A stretch of DNA of 64,000 bases from Burkholderiaceae bacterium (GCA_019232795.1 JAFANH010000027.1:88021-152020); one strand, 5' to 3'; positions 46,001-53,562 are shown, counted from the stretch's first letter. Notes: generated by a model not told the origin, from the letters alone. Made by a program: numbers and translations.

Positions 46001-46194
46001 ATCTGCTGTTCGATCTCCTCCGCTGCCAGGCCCGGCACTTGCGTGGTCACCTGTACGGTGACGTCGTCCAGTTCCGGGTAGGCTTCCACCGCCATGCGCG
46101 TCCACGAGATGTAACCGTACACGGCCAGCAGGATGGCCAGCACCCAAGCCAGGTGACGGCGCCGGAAGCACAGCGCAATGATCTGGTTAATCAT
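43099..46194 (-). CDS. Heavy-metal efflux RND pump (CzcA family)
   Basis: A 1031-residue inner-membrane pump that exports divalent metal ions using the proton gradient. The usual RND topology is clear: first helix, large periplasmic loop, membrane block, second periplasmic loop, second membrane block. The fourth membrane helix reads DFGIIVDGAIVVMEA, with Asp393, Asp399 and Glu406 matching the CzcA-type proton/metal residues Asp402, Asp408 and Glu415. CusA-type pumps carry AIAIGAMVD there, so this favours Co/Zn/Cd/Ni over Cu/Ag. The fusion-protein stop overlaps its start. Confidence 0.95.
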   Translation of the reverse strand: MINQIIALCFRRRHLAWVLAILLAVYGYISWTRMAVEAYPELDDVTVQVTTQVPGLAAEEIEQQITTPLERALSNTPGLVTMRSSSTFALSLITLVFKDGTEDYFIRQRVLERIGAVTLPAGIQPSLAPVSGSGGEIYRYTLESDTKNLMELSEIQRWIVMPAFKQVPGVADVNNFGGFTKEFQLELDPAQLQHYGVVLNDVVNAINNNSANAGGGRIARGEQSYVVRGIGQIHTLEDLGSVVVTQSNGVPVLVRQLGKLQFGHQEREGILGKDNNPDTIEGIVLMLKYENPSRVLEGVHAKVEQLRRKLEPMGVRIAPYIDRDDLVELTVHKVSHTVLEGIGLVCIVLILFLGSPRSALVAAVAIPIALVTVFIVMAATKMPANLFSLGAIDFGIIVDGAIVVMEAILRRREEQPTVELSEDDILETAAHVARPIFFATLIIISAYLPLFAFERAEGKLFTPMAYTVAYALLGALLCTIALIPGLAYAALRKPRAVFHNRPLEWLTARYRAALEDLLHRTWLAYGIGLATLAAVVVLAFTAGSEFLPELDEGALWLQVQMPTGLSLDKANDMAAELRRTLHEFPEVSYVVTQLGRSDDGTDPWTPSHIEVPVGLKPYGEWPNHETKAELIARMTKRFDSMPGFSIGISQPIIDGVNDMIGGAHSPLVLRVYGSDFKENRRIGTKIVDILGTIRGTASASLFQEPPIPQLIVKIDREKAARYGINIADIAALISTGVGGSPVTTVYVDDRIYNLTVRFPKNSKSGTQALGQLFLNSSSGAKIGLAQVADIKLQTGESTISHENSERQITVRVDNRGRDLTSYLAEAQKRIDAEVKFDPQKVHLEWAGQFENQRRAQARLTVILGAMLVLMAVLLFFQFGKIRQAVLLLGVVPMATLGGLIAVHVTGETLNVATAVGFIALFGVSVQNGIIMVANFRRMHGTSLPLHETVIAGATERLRPVLMTATVASFGMLPAALATGVGTDVQRNLATVVVGGLIVSTLLTLFILPTYYFAMERFFEGRGTPSPSRENR

Positions 46195-47368
46195 TCAATA
46201 GCACTCCGCCGCGCACGATGACGCGTTCACCCGTTTTCAGCCCCGACAGGATGCGCACCGTGGTGCGGCCTTCCGGCCCATCTTCCTGACCCAGTTCGAC
46301 GGTACGGCGCTCGAAGGTCCAGGGCGCGGTTTCCACGAACACGGTGGTGCTGTCGTTGTTCATCAACAGCGCCGACGACGGAACGGCAAGCTCGCCTCCC
46401 TGCGCAATGGCAAAGCTCACGTTGGCGTACATGTTGGGCTTCATTTTGCCGTCGGTATTGGAGAATGCGATGCGAGTCTTGTTGCGATGCGTGTCCGGCT
46501 CCAGCACGGCGCTGACGAAACTGACCGTGCCGTGGAACACCTGGCCCGGATAGGCGGCCAGCTCCACGTCGGCCTTCTGGCCCTTGGCGATGACGGCGAC
46601 CTGGTCTTCCGGCACGTTGGCCGTGACCCAGACATGGTCGAGGTTGGCGATGGTCATGATAGCTGCCGTCGGGTCGTTGATGTAGGAGCCGACGCCGTTG
46701 TTGAGCGCGACCACGGTGCCGGAGACCGGCGCGGTGATATCCAGCAGTTTGGACTTGCCGCCGTTGAGCGTATTGAGGCGGGTCTGCGCGCGCTTGTCTT
46801 CCGCCAGCGCCTGCTCGTAATTGCTGTTGGCCTGCTCGTAATCCTTGACGGCGTTGGCGCCGGCTTCGTGCACGCCCTTGGCGCGTTCAAGCGCCTTGCG
46901 CGCCAGGTCGAGCGCGTCACGCGCCTTTTCCACGTCGGACCAGGCCTGGTCGAGGTCGGGCGAATGCATGACGGCCAGCAATTGGCCTTGTGCAACCACG
47001 TCGCCGAGCGCGACCTTCAATTCAGCCAGACGGCCGGTCAAAGGCGGCAGGATATTGACGGTGCGCGCCGGATCCGCTTCGACCACGCCGGGCAGCAGCA
47101 GCGCATGGGCGCCGCCGGCCGCGCCGACCGCTTGCACGGCCAGACGTGCGCGTAATGGCGAATTGGCCGGGACGGTGATCTTGTCGCCCTGGCGAACCAT
47201 GGCCGGGCCGGCGGGTTGGCTATCGGCCGCCTTGGCCGGGCGCGACTTGAGGGCGACGCCTGCCGCGGCGGCGCATATCAGCACGGCGCCGATGGCGATG
47301 GTGTAGCGGCGGCGCTGTAGCGAGGCCAGGGTGGTGATGTGTTGATCGAATTCGTTACGGCGTTTCAT
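46187..47368 (-). CDS. Membrane fusion protein of the HME-RND system (CzcB type)
   Basis: A 393-residue periplasmic adaptor joining the RND pump to the outer-membrane channel. The ATG at 47368 has GGAG 6 nt upstream (an ATG at 47380 is less likely). An N-terminal anchor (IAIGAVLICAAAAGVAL) is followed by a lipoyl-like/coiled-coil hairpin (WSDVEKARDALDLARKALERAK) and beta-barrel. It is the first gene of the operon, 46187-46194 overlapping the RND start. No CzcB-like His-rich extension is present. Confidence 0.92.
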   Translation of the reverse strand: MKRRNEFDQHITTLASLQRRRYTIAIGAVLICAAAAGVALKSRPAKAADSQPAGPAMVRQGDKITVPANSPLRARLAVQAVGAAGGAHALLLPGVVEADPARTVNILPPLTGRLAELKVALGDVVAQGQLLAVMHSPDLDQAWSDVEKARDALDLARKALERAKGVHEAGANAVKDYEQANSNYEQALAEDKRAQTRLNTLNGGKSKLLDITAPVSGTVVALNNGVGSYINDPTAAIMTIANLDHVWVTANVPEDQVAVIAKGQKADVELAAYPGQVFHGTVSFVSAVLEPDTHRNKTRIAFSNTDGKMKPNMYANVSFAIAQGGELAVPSSALLMNNDSTTVFVETAPWTFERRTVELGQEDGPEGRTTVRILSGLKTGERVIVRGGVLLND

Positions 47369-47829
47369 GTGTTGCTCCACAATCTTTTAAGGCCGCTTCA
47401 ATATGAACCTGCAAAAGCCGGGTTCATGTGGAAACAGCCGTCCAGGCAGAATCGCAAAATGCTACAGGAAGTTGTTGACAGGTTCGTGACGCGATGGCTT
47501 GAAAACCTGTGCTTGCGCACGCCGGACGCGGACGATGAAACGACTGAATAAGGAGAATGCGGAGGAAGCGCGGGAACTGCTGTGCTGGCTCGCCTTCTCG
47601 TCTGGAATAACGCCAGTGGCGTTATTTCACGGCCAACGAGAGGCGGCGGGGAAAAGGAGGAGCCGGAACCGATTGGTCGTTCAAATCGTGTTGTTACAAC
47701 AACTGTCCAAGGTTATGAGGTTCTATTTTTTGCAATGAGGCGGAGTATAAAGACGGCACAAGGCAGCGTCAAGCAAAAACGCCCTGATAAATCAGCCTTT
47801 TTCAATGTAAATGACAATTTCCATTGGCC
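47369..47829. other. 461-bp gap upstream of the divergent efflux genes
   Basis: Several overlapping small open frames cross this region, but none has a convincing start or protein-like composition. The right end (about 47740-47830) is AT-rich and leads into the promoter and operator of the repressor gene. The promoter of the minus-strand efflux operon must lie at the left end but no clear -35/-10 pair was found. Confidence 0.4.
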
Positions 47830-47858
47830 TTGCAATATCCTCTCCAGGGGGATATGAT
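47830..47858 (+). promoter_or_regulatory. Promoter overlapping a CsoR/RcnR-type operator, before the NreA-like repressor gene
   Basis: TTGCAA (47830-47835), a 17-bp spacer and TATGAT (47853-47858) form a promoter. Inside it, 47835-47855 is a 21-bp pseudo-palindrome with perfect outer arms ATATCC and GGATAT around a CC/GGGG core. G-tract sites flanked by AT inverted repeats are typical of CsoR/RcnR repressors. Self-repression by the NreA-like protein is the likely meaning. Confidence 0.65.
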
Positions 47859-47895
47859 GCGCGCTCGATCCGCTATCCGAATTTCTCAAATTCAA

Positions 47896-48165
47896 ATGAG
47901 CACCCACATATCCCACCCGGAAATCGTCAAGCGCCTCAAGCGCGCCGCCGGCCACCTGAAAAGCATCATCGACATGATCGAGGACGACCGCGAATGCCTG
48001 GAAATCGCACAGCAATTGCAGGCCGTGGAAAAGGCCATCGTCAGCGCCAAGAAAACGCTGGTGCACGACCATATCGACCATTGCCTGGAGCACGCCGTCA
48101 AGAAGGGTGTGCGCAATGCTGCCGAAACGGTAAAAGAGTTTAAAGACATCACCAAGTACCTTTGA
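47896..48165 (+). CDS. CsoR/RcnR-family metal-responsive repressor, NreA-like
   Basis: A 89-residue all-helical repressor. The ATG at 47896 is chosen because the upstream in-frame ATGs (47854, 47857) fall inside the -10 box. The sequence HISHPEIVKRLKRAAGHLKS and CLEIAQQLQAVEKAI resembles NreA of the nickel-resistance nre system. Possible ligands are His4/His7, Cys34, His59, His62 and Cys63; RcnR binds Ni/Co through a similar N-terminal His, Cys35, His60 and His64. It should leave DNA when Ni or Co binds. dmeF follows in the same direction. Confidence 0.85.
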   Translation: MSTHISHPEIVKRLKRAAGHLKSIIDMIEDDRECLEIAQQLQAVEKAIVSAKKTLVHDHIDHCLEHAVKKGVRNAAETVKEFKDITKYL

Positions 48166-48175
48166 TCCAATTAAT

Positions 48176-48272
48176 CGTCGTTCCCGCGAAAGCGGATGGC
48201 CGCCCCGCGGTAACCCATAACCCTGTTGCACGTCCCAACTCACTATGGGTTCCCGCTTTCGCGGGAACGACG
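48176..48272. repeat. REP/BIME element 6
   Basis: Inverted arms CGTCGTTCCCGCGAAAGCGG and TTCCCGCTTTCGCGGGAACG enclose GCCGCCCCGCGGTAACCCAT and a central stretch ending CACTATGGG. It sits between the repressor gene and dmeF, so the two may be separate transcripts or tied by read-through. Confidence 0.8.
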
Positions 48273-48302
48273 CGAGTTGGACTACTATAAGTTGGGCCGC
48301 AC

Positions 48303-49331
48303 ATGAGCACTCACGACACCGAAACCATTTCTTCCGTCCACACCCACAACTTCCTCGGCCGCAGCCACGAGAGCAACGAACGCAAGACCTGGGCCGTGAT
48401 CTGGCTGTGCGGCATCATGATGCTGGCCGAGATTGTCGGCGGCGGTCTGTTCGGCTCGCTGGCCCTGGTCGCCGACGGTTTGCACATGTCCACCCACGCC
48501 GGCGCTTTGTTGATCGCTGCGCTGGCCTATACCTATGCGCGCCGCCACGCCAACGACCCGCGCTTCGTGTTCGGCACCGGTAAGCTGGGCGACCTGGCAG
48601 GGTTTACCAGCGCCATCGTGCTGGCCATGATTGCGCTGCTGATCGGCTACGAAGCCGTGATGCGCCTGCTGGCGCCGGTGGCCATCAATTTCAACGAGGC
48701 GATCCCCATCGCCGTGGTCGGCCTGCTGGTCAATATCGCCAGTGCCTGGCTGTTGAGCGGCGGCGATCATCACCACGGGCATGGTCACGGACATGAGCAC
48801 CACGAACACCACGACCGCCATGACCACGATCACCACGATCACCACGATCACCACGATCACCACGATCACCACGATCACCACGACGATCACGGACACGATC
48901 ATGGCCATCACCGCGACAACAACATGCGTGCCGCCTACGTGCACGTGATGGCCGACGCCGCCGTCTCGGTGCTGGCCATCATCGGCCTGGTCTTGGGCAA
49001 GCAGTTCGGCTGGGTGTGGATGGATCCGCTGGCCGGCATCGTCGGCGCGCTGGTGATCGCCAACTGGTCGGTGGCGCTGGCGCGCGCCACCGGCGGCATC
49101 CTGCTCGACATGCATCCGGACGAAGCGACGGCGGCCAACATCCGCGGCCTGGTCGAAGCCAACGGCGACCAGTTGCTCGACCTGCATTTATGGCGTCTCG
49201 GCCCCGGCCACCTGGGGGCCATCGTCTCGGTGCTATCGGAAAGGCCGCGCGACGTGCGCTTCTATCATGCAAAGCTGGCAGAACTAGAATGCCTTTCGCA
49301 CGTGACCGTCGAGGTGCGGCACGGATCGTAG
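48303..49331 (+). CDS. dmeF: CDF-family Co(II)/Ni(II) exporter DmeF
   Basis: A 342-residue inner-membrane cation/proton exporter. The N-terminal cytoplasmic region has THNFLGRSHE, followed by membrane helices. The CDF metal sites are ADGLHMSTH (helix 2, about 54-62) and HVMADAAVS (helix 5, about 214-222). Between helices 4 and 5 a His/Asp loop (about 156-205) is one of the longest visible runs (48828-48881 encodes HDH repeats). DmeF-type proteins export Co and Ni. The NreA-like repressor lies 137 bp upstream, across REP element 6. Confidence 0.92.
   Translation: MSTHDTETISSVHTHNFLGRSHESNERKTWAVIWLCGIMMLAEIVGGGLFGSLALVADGLHMSTHAGALLIAALAYTYARRHANDPRFVFGTGKLGDLAGFTSAIVLAMIALLIGYEAVMRLLAPVAINFNEAIPIAVVGLLVNIASAWLLSGGDHHHGHGHGHEHHEHHDRHDHDHHDHHDHHDHHDHHDHHDDHGHDHGHHRDNNMRAAYVHVMADAAVSVLAIIGLVLGKQFGWVWMDPLAGIVGALVIANWSVALARATGGILLDMHPDEATAANIRGLVEANGDQLLDLHLWRLGPGHLGAIVSVLSERPRDVRFYHAKLAELECLSHVTVEVRHGS
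48828..48881 (+). repeat. Six tandem copies of GATCACCAC inside dmeF
   Basis: Six perfect 9-bp units encode Asp-His-His repeats in the metal-binding loop of DmeF. Such runs can gain or lose units by slippage and so change loop length. Confidence 0.9.
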
Positions 49332-49443
49332 AGTCGGCTGAGTTACTCAAAAATCCTCGAAATCGCGATTGCCAAAACGCCGGAAATCGCGCATTCTTCA
49401 CCGATGTTCAAAACCCAAAACCAGTACGTGAGGAGCAAGCAAG

Positions 49444-50376
49444 GTGCCAACAAGAAGAGAACTCCTGGCCGCCATGGCCGCCGTAACAACCCTTGGTCTG
49501 CGTACGGCGTGGGCCGATCCGGCAGGCACAACGGCATCCAGCGTCAGCGCGTCGGCGTCGCCACTACCCGGACGCACCTTCATGCCCGCGCTAACCGGAG
49601 CACCGTTTCCGCACGCCAGCCGCGCGGCCGGCCACGACTACAACGGCGAGCACTTCGACGTCGCCCAGTGCTATAGCGACTCCACCGTCGGCATCTACGT
49701 GCCGTCGCACTTCAAGCCTGGTGCCGCAACCGATGTGATCGTTCATTTTCATGGCTGGAGCAATCACGTGGAACAGGTGCTGCAACGCTATGAGCTGCGC
49801 GAACAACTGGAATCCAGCGGGCTCAACGCCGTACTCGTCGTACCGCAGGGGCCGAAGGACGCCAAGGATTCGGGCGACGGCAAGTTGGAACTCGACGCCG
49901 AAGGCTTCAAACGCTTCATGCAAGAGGTAGGTGCGTTCCTGCTCGCCCAAAAAGTCGTATCCACGAGTGCGGTGGGGCGCATCGTACTGACCATGCACAG
50001 CGGCGGCTATGGCGGCGTGGGCGGCGTGCTCACGCGCGGCGGGATGAACGAGTCTATCACCGATGTGATTCTGTTCGACGCTGCATACAACTATTTTGGC
50101 GCTTTCGCCGACTGGGCAAAAGGCTCGCCGGAACGGCACCTGTTGAGTATCTTCACGGACGACACTGCGCTCGGAAACGCCGACCTCATGGCCTTGCTGC
50201 AAGGCGTACGCCCCTACGAGGTATTCGACGCCGCATCCATGACGCTAGCCGGACTGCGCACGCGCAACCCGACCTTTGTGTTCACCAATAGCGTCGAACA
50301 TGACAAACTGATGCAACAGTATCGTTGGTTTGAGTTGTTCCTGCGTACAACCGCTTTGGCTCGCGCTGCCGCTTAA
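49444..50376 (+). CDS. Tat-exported alpha/beta-hydrolase-like protein
   Basis: A 310-residue protein starting at GTG 49444, with AGGAG upstream. The N-terminus MPTRRELLAAMAAVTTLGLR is a twin-arginine signal (TRRELL), so a folded or cofactor-bearing protein may be exported. An alpha/beta hydrolase pattern follows: VIVHFHGWSNHVEQ (about 96-109) and nucleophile Ser186 in MHSGGYGG. A possible acid or His is near ITDVILFDAAYN. It resembles no closely named enzyme family. REP element 7 follows the gene. Confidence 0.75.
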   Translation: MPTRRELLAAMAAVTTLGLRTAWADPAGTTASSVSASASPLPGRTFMPALTGAPFPHASRAAGHDYNGEHFDVAQCYSDSTVGIYVPSHFKPGAATDVIVHFHGWSNHVEQVLQRYELREQLESSGLNAVLVVPQGPKDAKDSGDGKLELDAEGFKRFMQEVGAFLLAQKVVSTSAVGRIVLTMHSGGYGGVGGVLTRGGMNESITDVILFDAAYNYFGAFADWAKGSPERHLLSIFTDDTALGNADLMALLQGVRPYEVFDAASMTLAGLRTRNPTFVFTNSVEHDKLMQQYRWFELFLRTTALARAAA

Positions 50377-50393
50377 ACAATCTGGAGCCGCTT

Positions 50394-50508
50394 GAATGCG
50401 GGAGCGCTTGAAGTTAATGCCAACAAAAGCAAAGGCTACCTGGGTCCCCGTCTGCACGGGGGCGACGGGGAGCCGAGGGCGTTAATTTATCGAATATCTC
50501 CCGCATTC
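50394..50508. repeat. REP/BIME element 7, partly deleted, with flanking inverted repeat
   Basis: A spacer (TTGAAGTTAATGCCAACAAA to CTACCTGG) and one arm (GTCCCCGTCTGCACGGGGGC) are present, but the left arm is missing. GAATGCGGGAG (50394-50404) and its inverse CTCCCGCATTC (50498-50508) bracket the element. The right flank, read in reverse, continues as the AT-rich flank of element 4. Confidence 0.7.
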
Positions 50509-50521
50509 GATCTGCCCTTAT

Positions 50522-50893
50522 TTACTTCAACTCAAAAACCCTGTCGTTCCCCTCTACCTTGCGGATCGCCACCTTGTCGCCGATCTGAAAGTTGTCGCCG
50601 TCCTCGGCATCCTGCACTACGGTCACGCGGTGGCCGTCAGGTTTGGTTACGGTCAATTGCAGGGCATCCTTGGTTGGGATCATGTGACCCGGCGCGCGCA
50701 TGGGGGCGTTGCGCGGATAGTCGTGCATGAATTCGCCAACCGTCATGGCCTTGGGGTCGGTGCTGTTGTCGGCTACCTGGATGGATTTCTTGGAGGTGAG
50801 TACGCCTTCGATAGGCGGTGTCTGCGCGGAGGCGACGGCCCAGGCTATGGCGCATAGCACGGCACAGAGTGTGACACTAATGAAAGCTCGCAT
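50522..50893 (-). CDS. Exported small protein of unknown function
   Basis: A 123-residue protein with a signal peptide (residues 1-23, LCAVLCAIAWAVASA). The mature part is charged and ends VVQDAEDGDNFQIGDKVAIRKVEGNDRVFELK (key residues in the 95-123 range), a beta-strand motif seen at the end of SlyB/PcpP-type envelope proteins. Cys residues are absent from the mature part. Function unknown. Confidence 0.68.
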   Translation of the reverse strand: MRAFISVTLCAVLCAIAWAVASAQTPPIEGVLTSKKSIQVADNSTDPKAMTVGEFMHDYPRNAPMRAPGHMIPTKDALQLTVTKPDGHRVTVVQDAEDGDNFQIGDKVAIRKVEGNDRVFELK

Positions 50894-51029
50894 GGCATCC
50901 TCGGTAAAATTTGCTCAGGGCAATAGGAGTGCTATCACCCGTGGCGTCGGCTCCCAGTATTTTGACTGGGGAGAAGCGGCGCCGTTCCGCTTATTACCGC
51001 TTGTTACAAAGGATGCCGGCAGGACCTGA

Positions 51030-52343
51030 TTACAGGGATTTGATCAGCACCACCGAGCGCGGCTGCCAGTTGTACATATGGCTGCGGTCGTGCGGCAAGG
51101 CCTCCATGCCGGACTGCACGAAGCCGCGCTTGAGGAACCAGTGCACGTTGCGCGTGGTGAGCACAAACATTTTGGTAAAGCCGGCAGCGCGGGCGCGGCT
51201 TTCCATGTGCTGCAGGATGATTTCACCGTCGCCCTGTTCCTGCACGTCGGGATTGACGGTAATGGCGGCCAGCTCGGCCATTTTTTCCGCGGGGAAGGGG
51301 TAGAGCGCGGCGCAGCCGAAGATGACGCCGTCGTGTTCCAGCACCGAGAAGTATTCGATCTCGCGCTCCAGCAGTTCGCGCCCGCGCTTGGCCAGTGTGC
51401 CGTCTTCTTCCAGCGGTTCCAGCAGCTGGATAATGCCGCCAACATCCTCGATATTGGCGTCGCGCAAGGCATTCACGTTCTCGTAGCTGATCATGGTCCC
51501 GATGCCGTCGTGCGTGAAAATCTCGAGCAGCGAGGCGCCGTCGGTGACGAAGGGCACGATATGGGCGCGCGGCACGCCGTTGTTGCAAGCCTTGACCGCA
51601 TGTCGCAGGTAGAAGGCCGAGGCCGCCGGTAGAAAATCGGCCATCAGCACCGCTTCGGCCTGGTGCGAAGACACTTCGCGGATTTCGGTGCCGCCCAAGT
51701 CCACCATCAGCGGCGTCTCGGTAATGAACACCAGCTTTTCCGCGTGCAGGGCAACCGCGGTCGACACGGCCACGTCTTCCATGGTCAGGTTGAAGGCTTC
51801 TCCGGTAGGCGAAAAGCCGAGCGGCGACAGCAGCACCAAGCCGCCGGTATTGAGTATCGAATGGATGGTGTCGGCCGCAATTTTTCGCACGATGCCGGTA
51901 AAGCCGAGGTCTACGCCGTCTATCACCCCCAGCGGCCGCGCCGTGATGAAGTTGCCCGAAATGATGCGCACTGCCGAGTGCGCCATCGGCGTGTTCGGCA
52001 GCCCCTGGCTGAACGCCGCCTCGATGTCCAGCCGCAGCTCGCCGGCCGCCTCCTTCGCGCATTCGAGCGCGGCGGCGTCGGTGACGCGGATATCGTTGTG
52101 CAGGCGCTGCTCGACATTACGCAGCGCCAACTGCTGCGCCACCTGCGGCCGCGAGCCGTGCACCAGCACCACCTTGATGCCGACCGCATGCAGCAGCGAC
52201 AAATCCTGCGCCAGCTCGGCCAACCCGCCATTAAGCACCAGCTCGCCGGGGAAGGCCACCACGAAAGTCTTGCCGCGAAACGCATGAACATAGGGCGCAA
52301 CCGAGCGCAACCAGTCGACGAATTGCCCTTGTTCAATTTCCAT
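51030..52343 (-). CDS. argA: N-acetylglutamate synthase (amino-acid kinase plus GNAT)
   Basis: A 437-residue cytoplasmic enzyme for the first step of arginine synthesis: acetyl-CoA + glutamate gives N-acetylglutamate. An N-terminal amino-acid-kinase domain (about 1-285; FPGELVLNGGLAELAQDLSL and VLVHGSRPQVA) is joined to a C-terminal GNAT domain (about 290-437; VNPDVQEQGDGEIILQHMESR). This is the ArgA form of gamma/betaproteobacteria. The kinase domain has lost phosphotransferase activity in known ArgA and serves arginine feedback. The divergent lipase gene is 187 bp away. Confidence 0.95.
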   Translation of the reverse strand: MEIEQGQFVDWLRSVAPYVHAFRGKTFVVAFPGELVLNGGLAELAQDLSLLHAVGIKVVLVHGSRPQVAQQLALRNVEQRLHNDIRVTDAAALECAKEAAGELRLDIEAAFSQGLPNTPMAHSAVRIISGNFITARPLGVIDGVDLGFTGIVRKIAADTIHSILNTGGLVLLSPLGFSPTGEAFNLTMEDVAVSTAVALHAEKLVFITETPLMVDLGGTEIREVSSHQAEAVLMADFLPAASAFYLRHAVKACNNGVPRAHIVPFVTDGASLLEIFTHDGIGTMISYENVNALRDANIEDVGGIIQLLEPLEEDGTLAKRGRELLEREIEYFSVLEHDGVIFGCAALYPFPAEKMAELAAITVNPDVQEQGDGEIILQHMESRARAAGFTKMFVLTTRNVHWFLKRGFVQSGMEALPHDRSHMYNWQPRSVVLIKSL

Positions 52344-52433
52344 GCGTTCTTCCTTGCCTGTGGTCCAAATTTATAGTTGGAATTATATACAAGCAACGCA
52401 ATTGTCTGCCGAGGTTCGGATTTCCCACCTCTC

Positions 52434-52449
52434 CTGTCAAAACTGACAG
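52434..52449. promoter_or_regulatory. CTGTCA-N4-TGACAG inverted repeat between argA and the lipase gene
   Basis: CTGTCA-AAAC-TGACAG shares the core and right half TGACAGCTT with the 39604-39625 palindrome. It lies 82 bp before the lipase gene and 91 bp before argA. Confidence 0.4.
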
Positions 52450-52530
52450 CTTGCGCGGCTTGTAAAAATTGCTATGGTTGCGGGTAGCCGGCAACCCAAC
52501 GGATAACGTGGACGAGCGGAGGACCAAGCC

Positions 52531-53562
52531 ATGCAACGATTTCGTCGCTGTTTGCTGTGCTTGATTTTCCCCATTTTTCTACAAGGATGCGTCGGCATCA
52601 TGCAAAAGCCTTCCCAGGTTTTGATACGCCAGCCCGGTGAACGTTCCTACGATCCGGCAGTACCGGCGCGCCCGTCCGCTGTGGAACAATGGGAATACGC
52701 CGCCTTGTCCGATCTGGTCTATCCGTCCAAGGACGAATTGCAGGTTCAGGAGCAAAAAAAGCAGCGGCGCGACGAGGCCGTACAACGCGGCGTGCCCGAC
52801 GACCCCTGCGTCGATTTCGAACCGCTGCTGTATGCGCGCGGATGGCGGCGCTGGAATAACTTTCCTGCCGACGAACCAGGTAATCCGGCCAAAACGCAGG
52901 CCGAACAGGTGAACCTCGGTGTGCAGGTGTGGCAAAACGACAGCGTGTCGCCGGCGGTGACGGTGGTAGTGTTTCGCGGCACCGAATTCACGTCCTTGTG
53001 GGACTGGAAATCCAATCTACGCTGGTTCATACGCTTCATTCCCGGTTATCGCGACGAGTACACGGTTGCGGTGGAAAATATCGGCCCGCAATTTGTCGAG
53101 CAGTACGGGAAAAACGTGGCGCCGGGCACCGGAGGGCGCATTGTGGCCGCTACCGGCCACTCGCTCGGTGCCGGCCTGGCGCAGCAACTGGCCTATTCGC
53201 GCCCGCCCGACCCCACAGTACCCGACATCACGCGCATTTACGCCTTCGACCCCTCGCCGGTTACCGGCTATTTTTCGGTAAGCAAAGCGCTGCGCGACCA
53301 GAATGCACAAGCTCTGGTGACCGCGCGGATTTTCGAAAAAGGCGAAATCCTCGCTTACTTGCGCTGGCTGGTTGCGCTGGTGGTGCCGCCAAGCAAGGAA
53401 GATCCGAAGATCTTGAGCTTTCGCTATAACCTGTTCCCGGACCGTGGGCCGATTGCCGACCATTCGATTCATGAATTGGCGTGCCGGCTCTATGTCGTGG
53501 CGACCGACGATGCCAGAGTCAAGGACTGGAAAGTATTGAAGCGCGCGGAGGAAGGGCAGTAA
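52531..53562 (+). CDS. Lipoprotein with a class 3 lipase-type alpha/beta hydrolase domain
   Basis: A 343-residue protein. Lipobox FLQGC gives lipidated Cys19. The lipase elbow GHSLG holds Ser211, in ATGHSLGAGLAQQLAY, typical of class 3 lipases (Lipase_3). VVVFRGTEFTSLWDW (about 149-163) is the oxyanion-side motif. Possible acid and His lie nearer the C-terminus (YAFDPSPVTGY; SIHELAC). It likely hydrolyses lipids or esters at the outer membrane. Confidence 0.8.
   Translation: MQRFRRCLLCLIFPIFLQGCVGIMQKPSQVLIRQPGERSYDPAVPARPSAVEQWEYAALSDLVYPSKDELQVQEQKKQRRDEAVQRGVPDDPCVDFEPLLYARGWRRWNNFPADEPGNPAKTQAEQVNLGVQVWQNDSVSPAVTVVVFRGTEFTSLWDWKSNLRWFIRFIPGYRDEYTVAVENIGPQFVEQYGKNVAPGTGGRIVAATGHSLGAGLAQQLAYSRPPDPTVPDITRIYAFDPSPVTGYFSVSKALRDQNAQALVTARIFEKGEILAYLRWLVALVVPPSKEDPKILSFRYNLFPDRGPIADHSIHELACRLYVVATDDARVKDWKVLKRAEEGQ

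Noticed and set aside
43099..46194. Assigning the RND pump as Cu/Ag-type CusA
   Set aside because: The Asp-x5-Asp-x6-Glu pattern in membrane helix 4 fits divalent-metal CzcA-type pumps better.
47339..47857. Overlapping small open frames in the gap before the NreA-like gene
   Set aside because: No ribosome binding sites, no domain resemblance, and the last one runs into the promoter and operator.
48822..48890. CRISPR-like short tandem repeat in dmeF
   Set aside because: The 9-bp units are contiguous without spacers and in frame within a coding gene.
52455..52474. Sigma54-like site before the lipase gene
   Set aside because: GG and TTGC are present, but spaced 2 bp away from the required distance.
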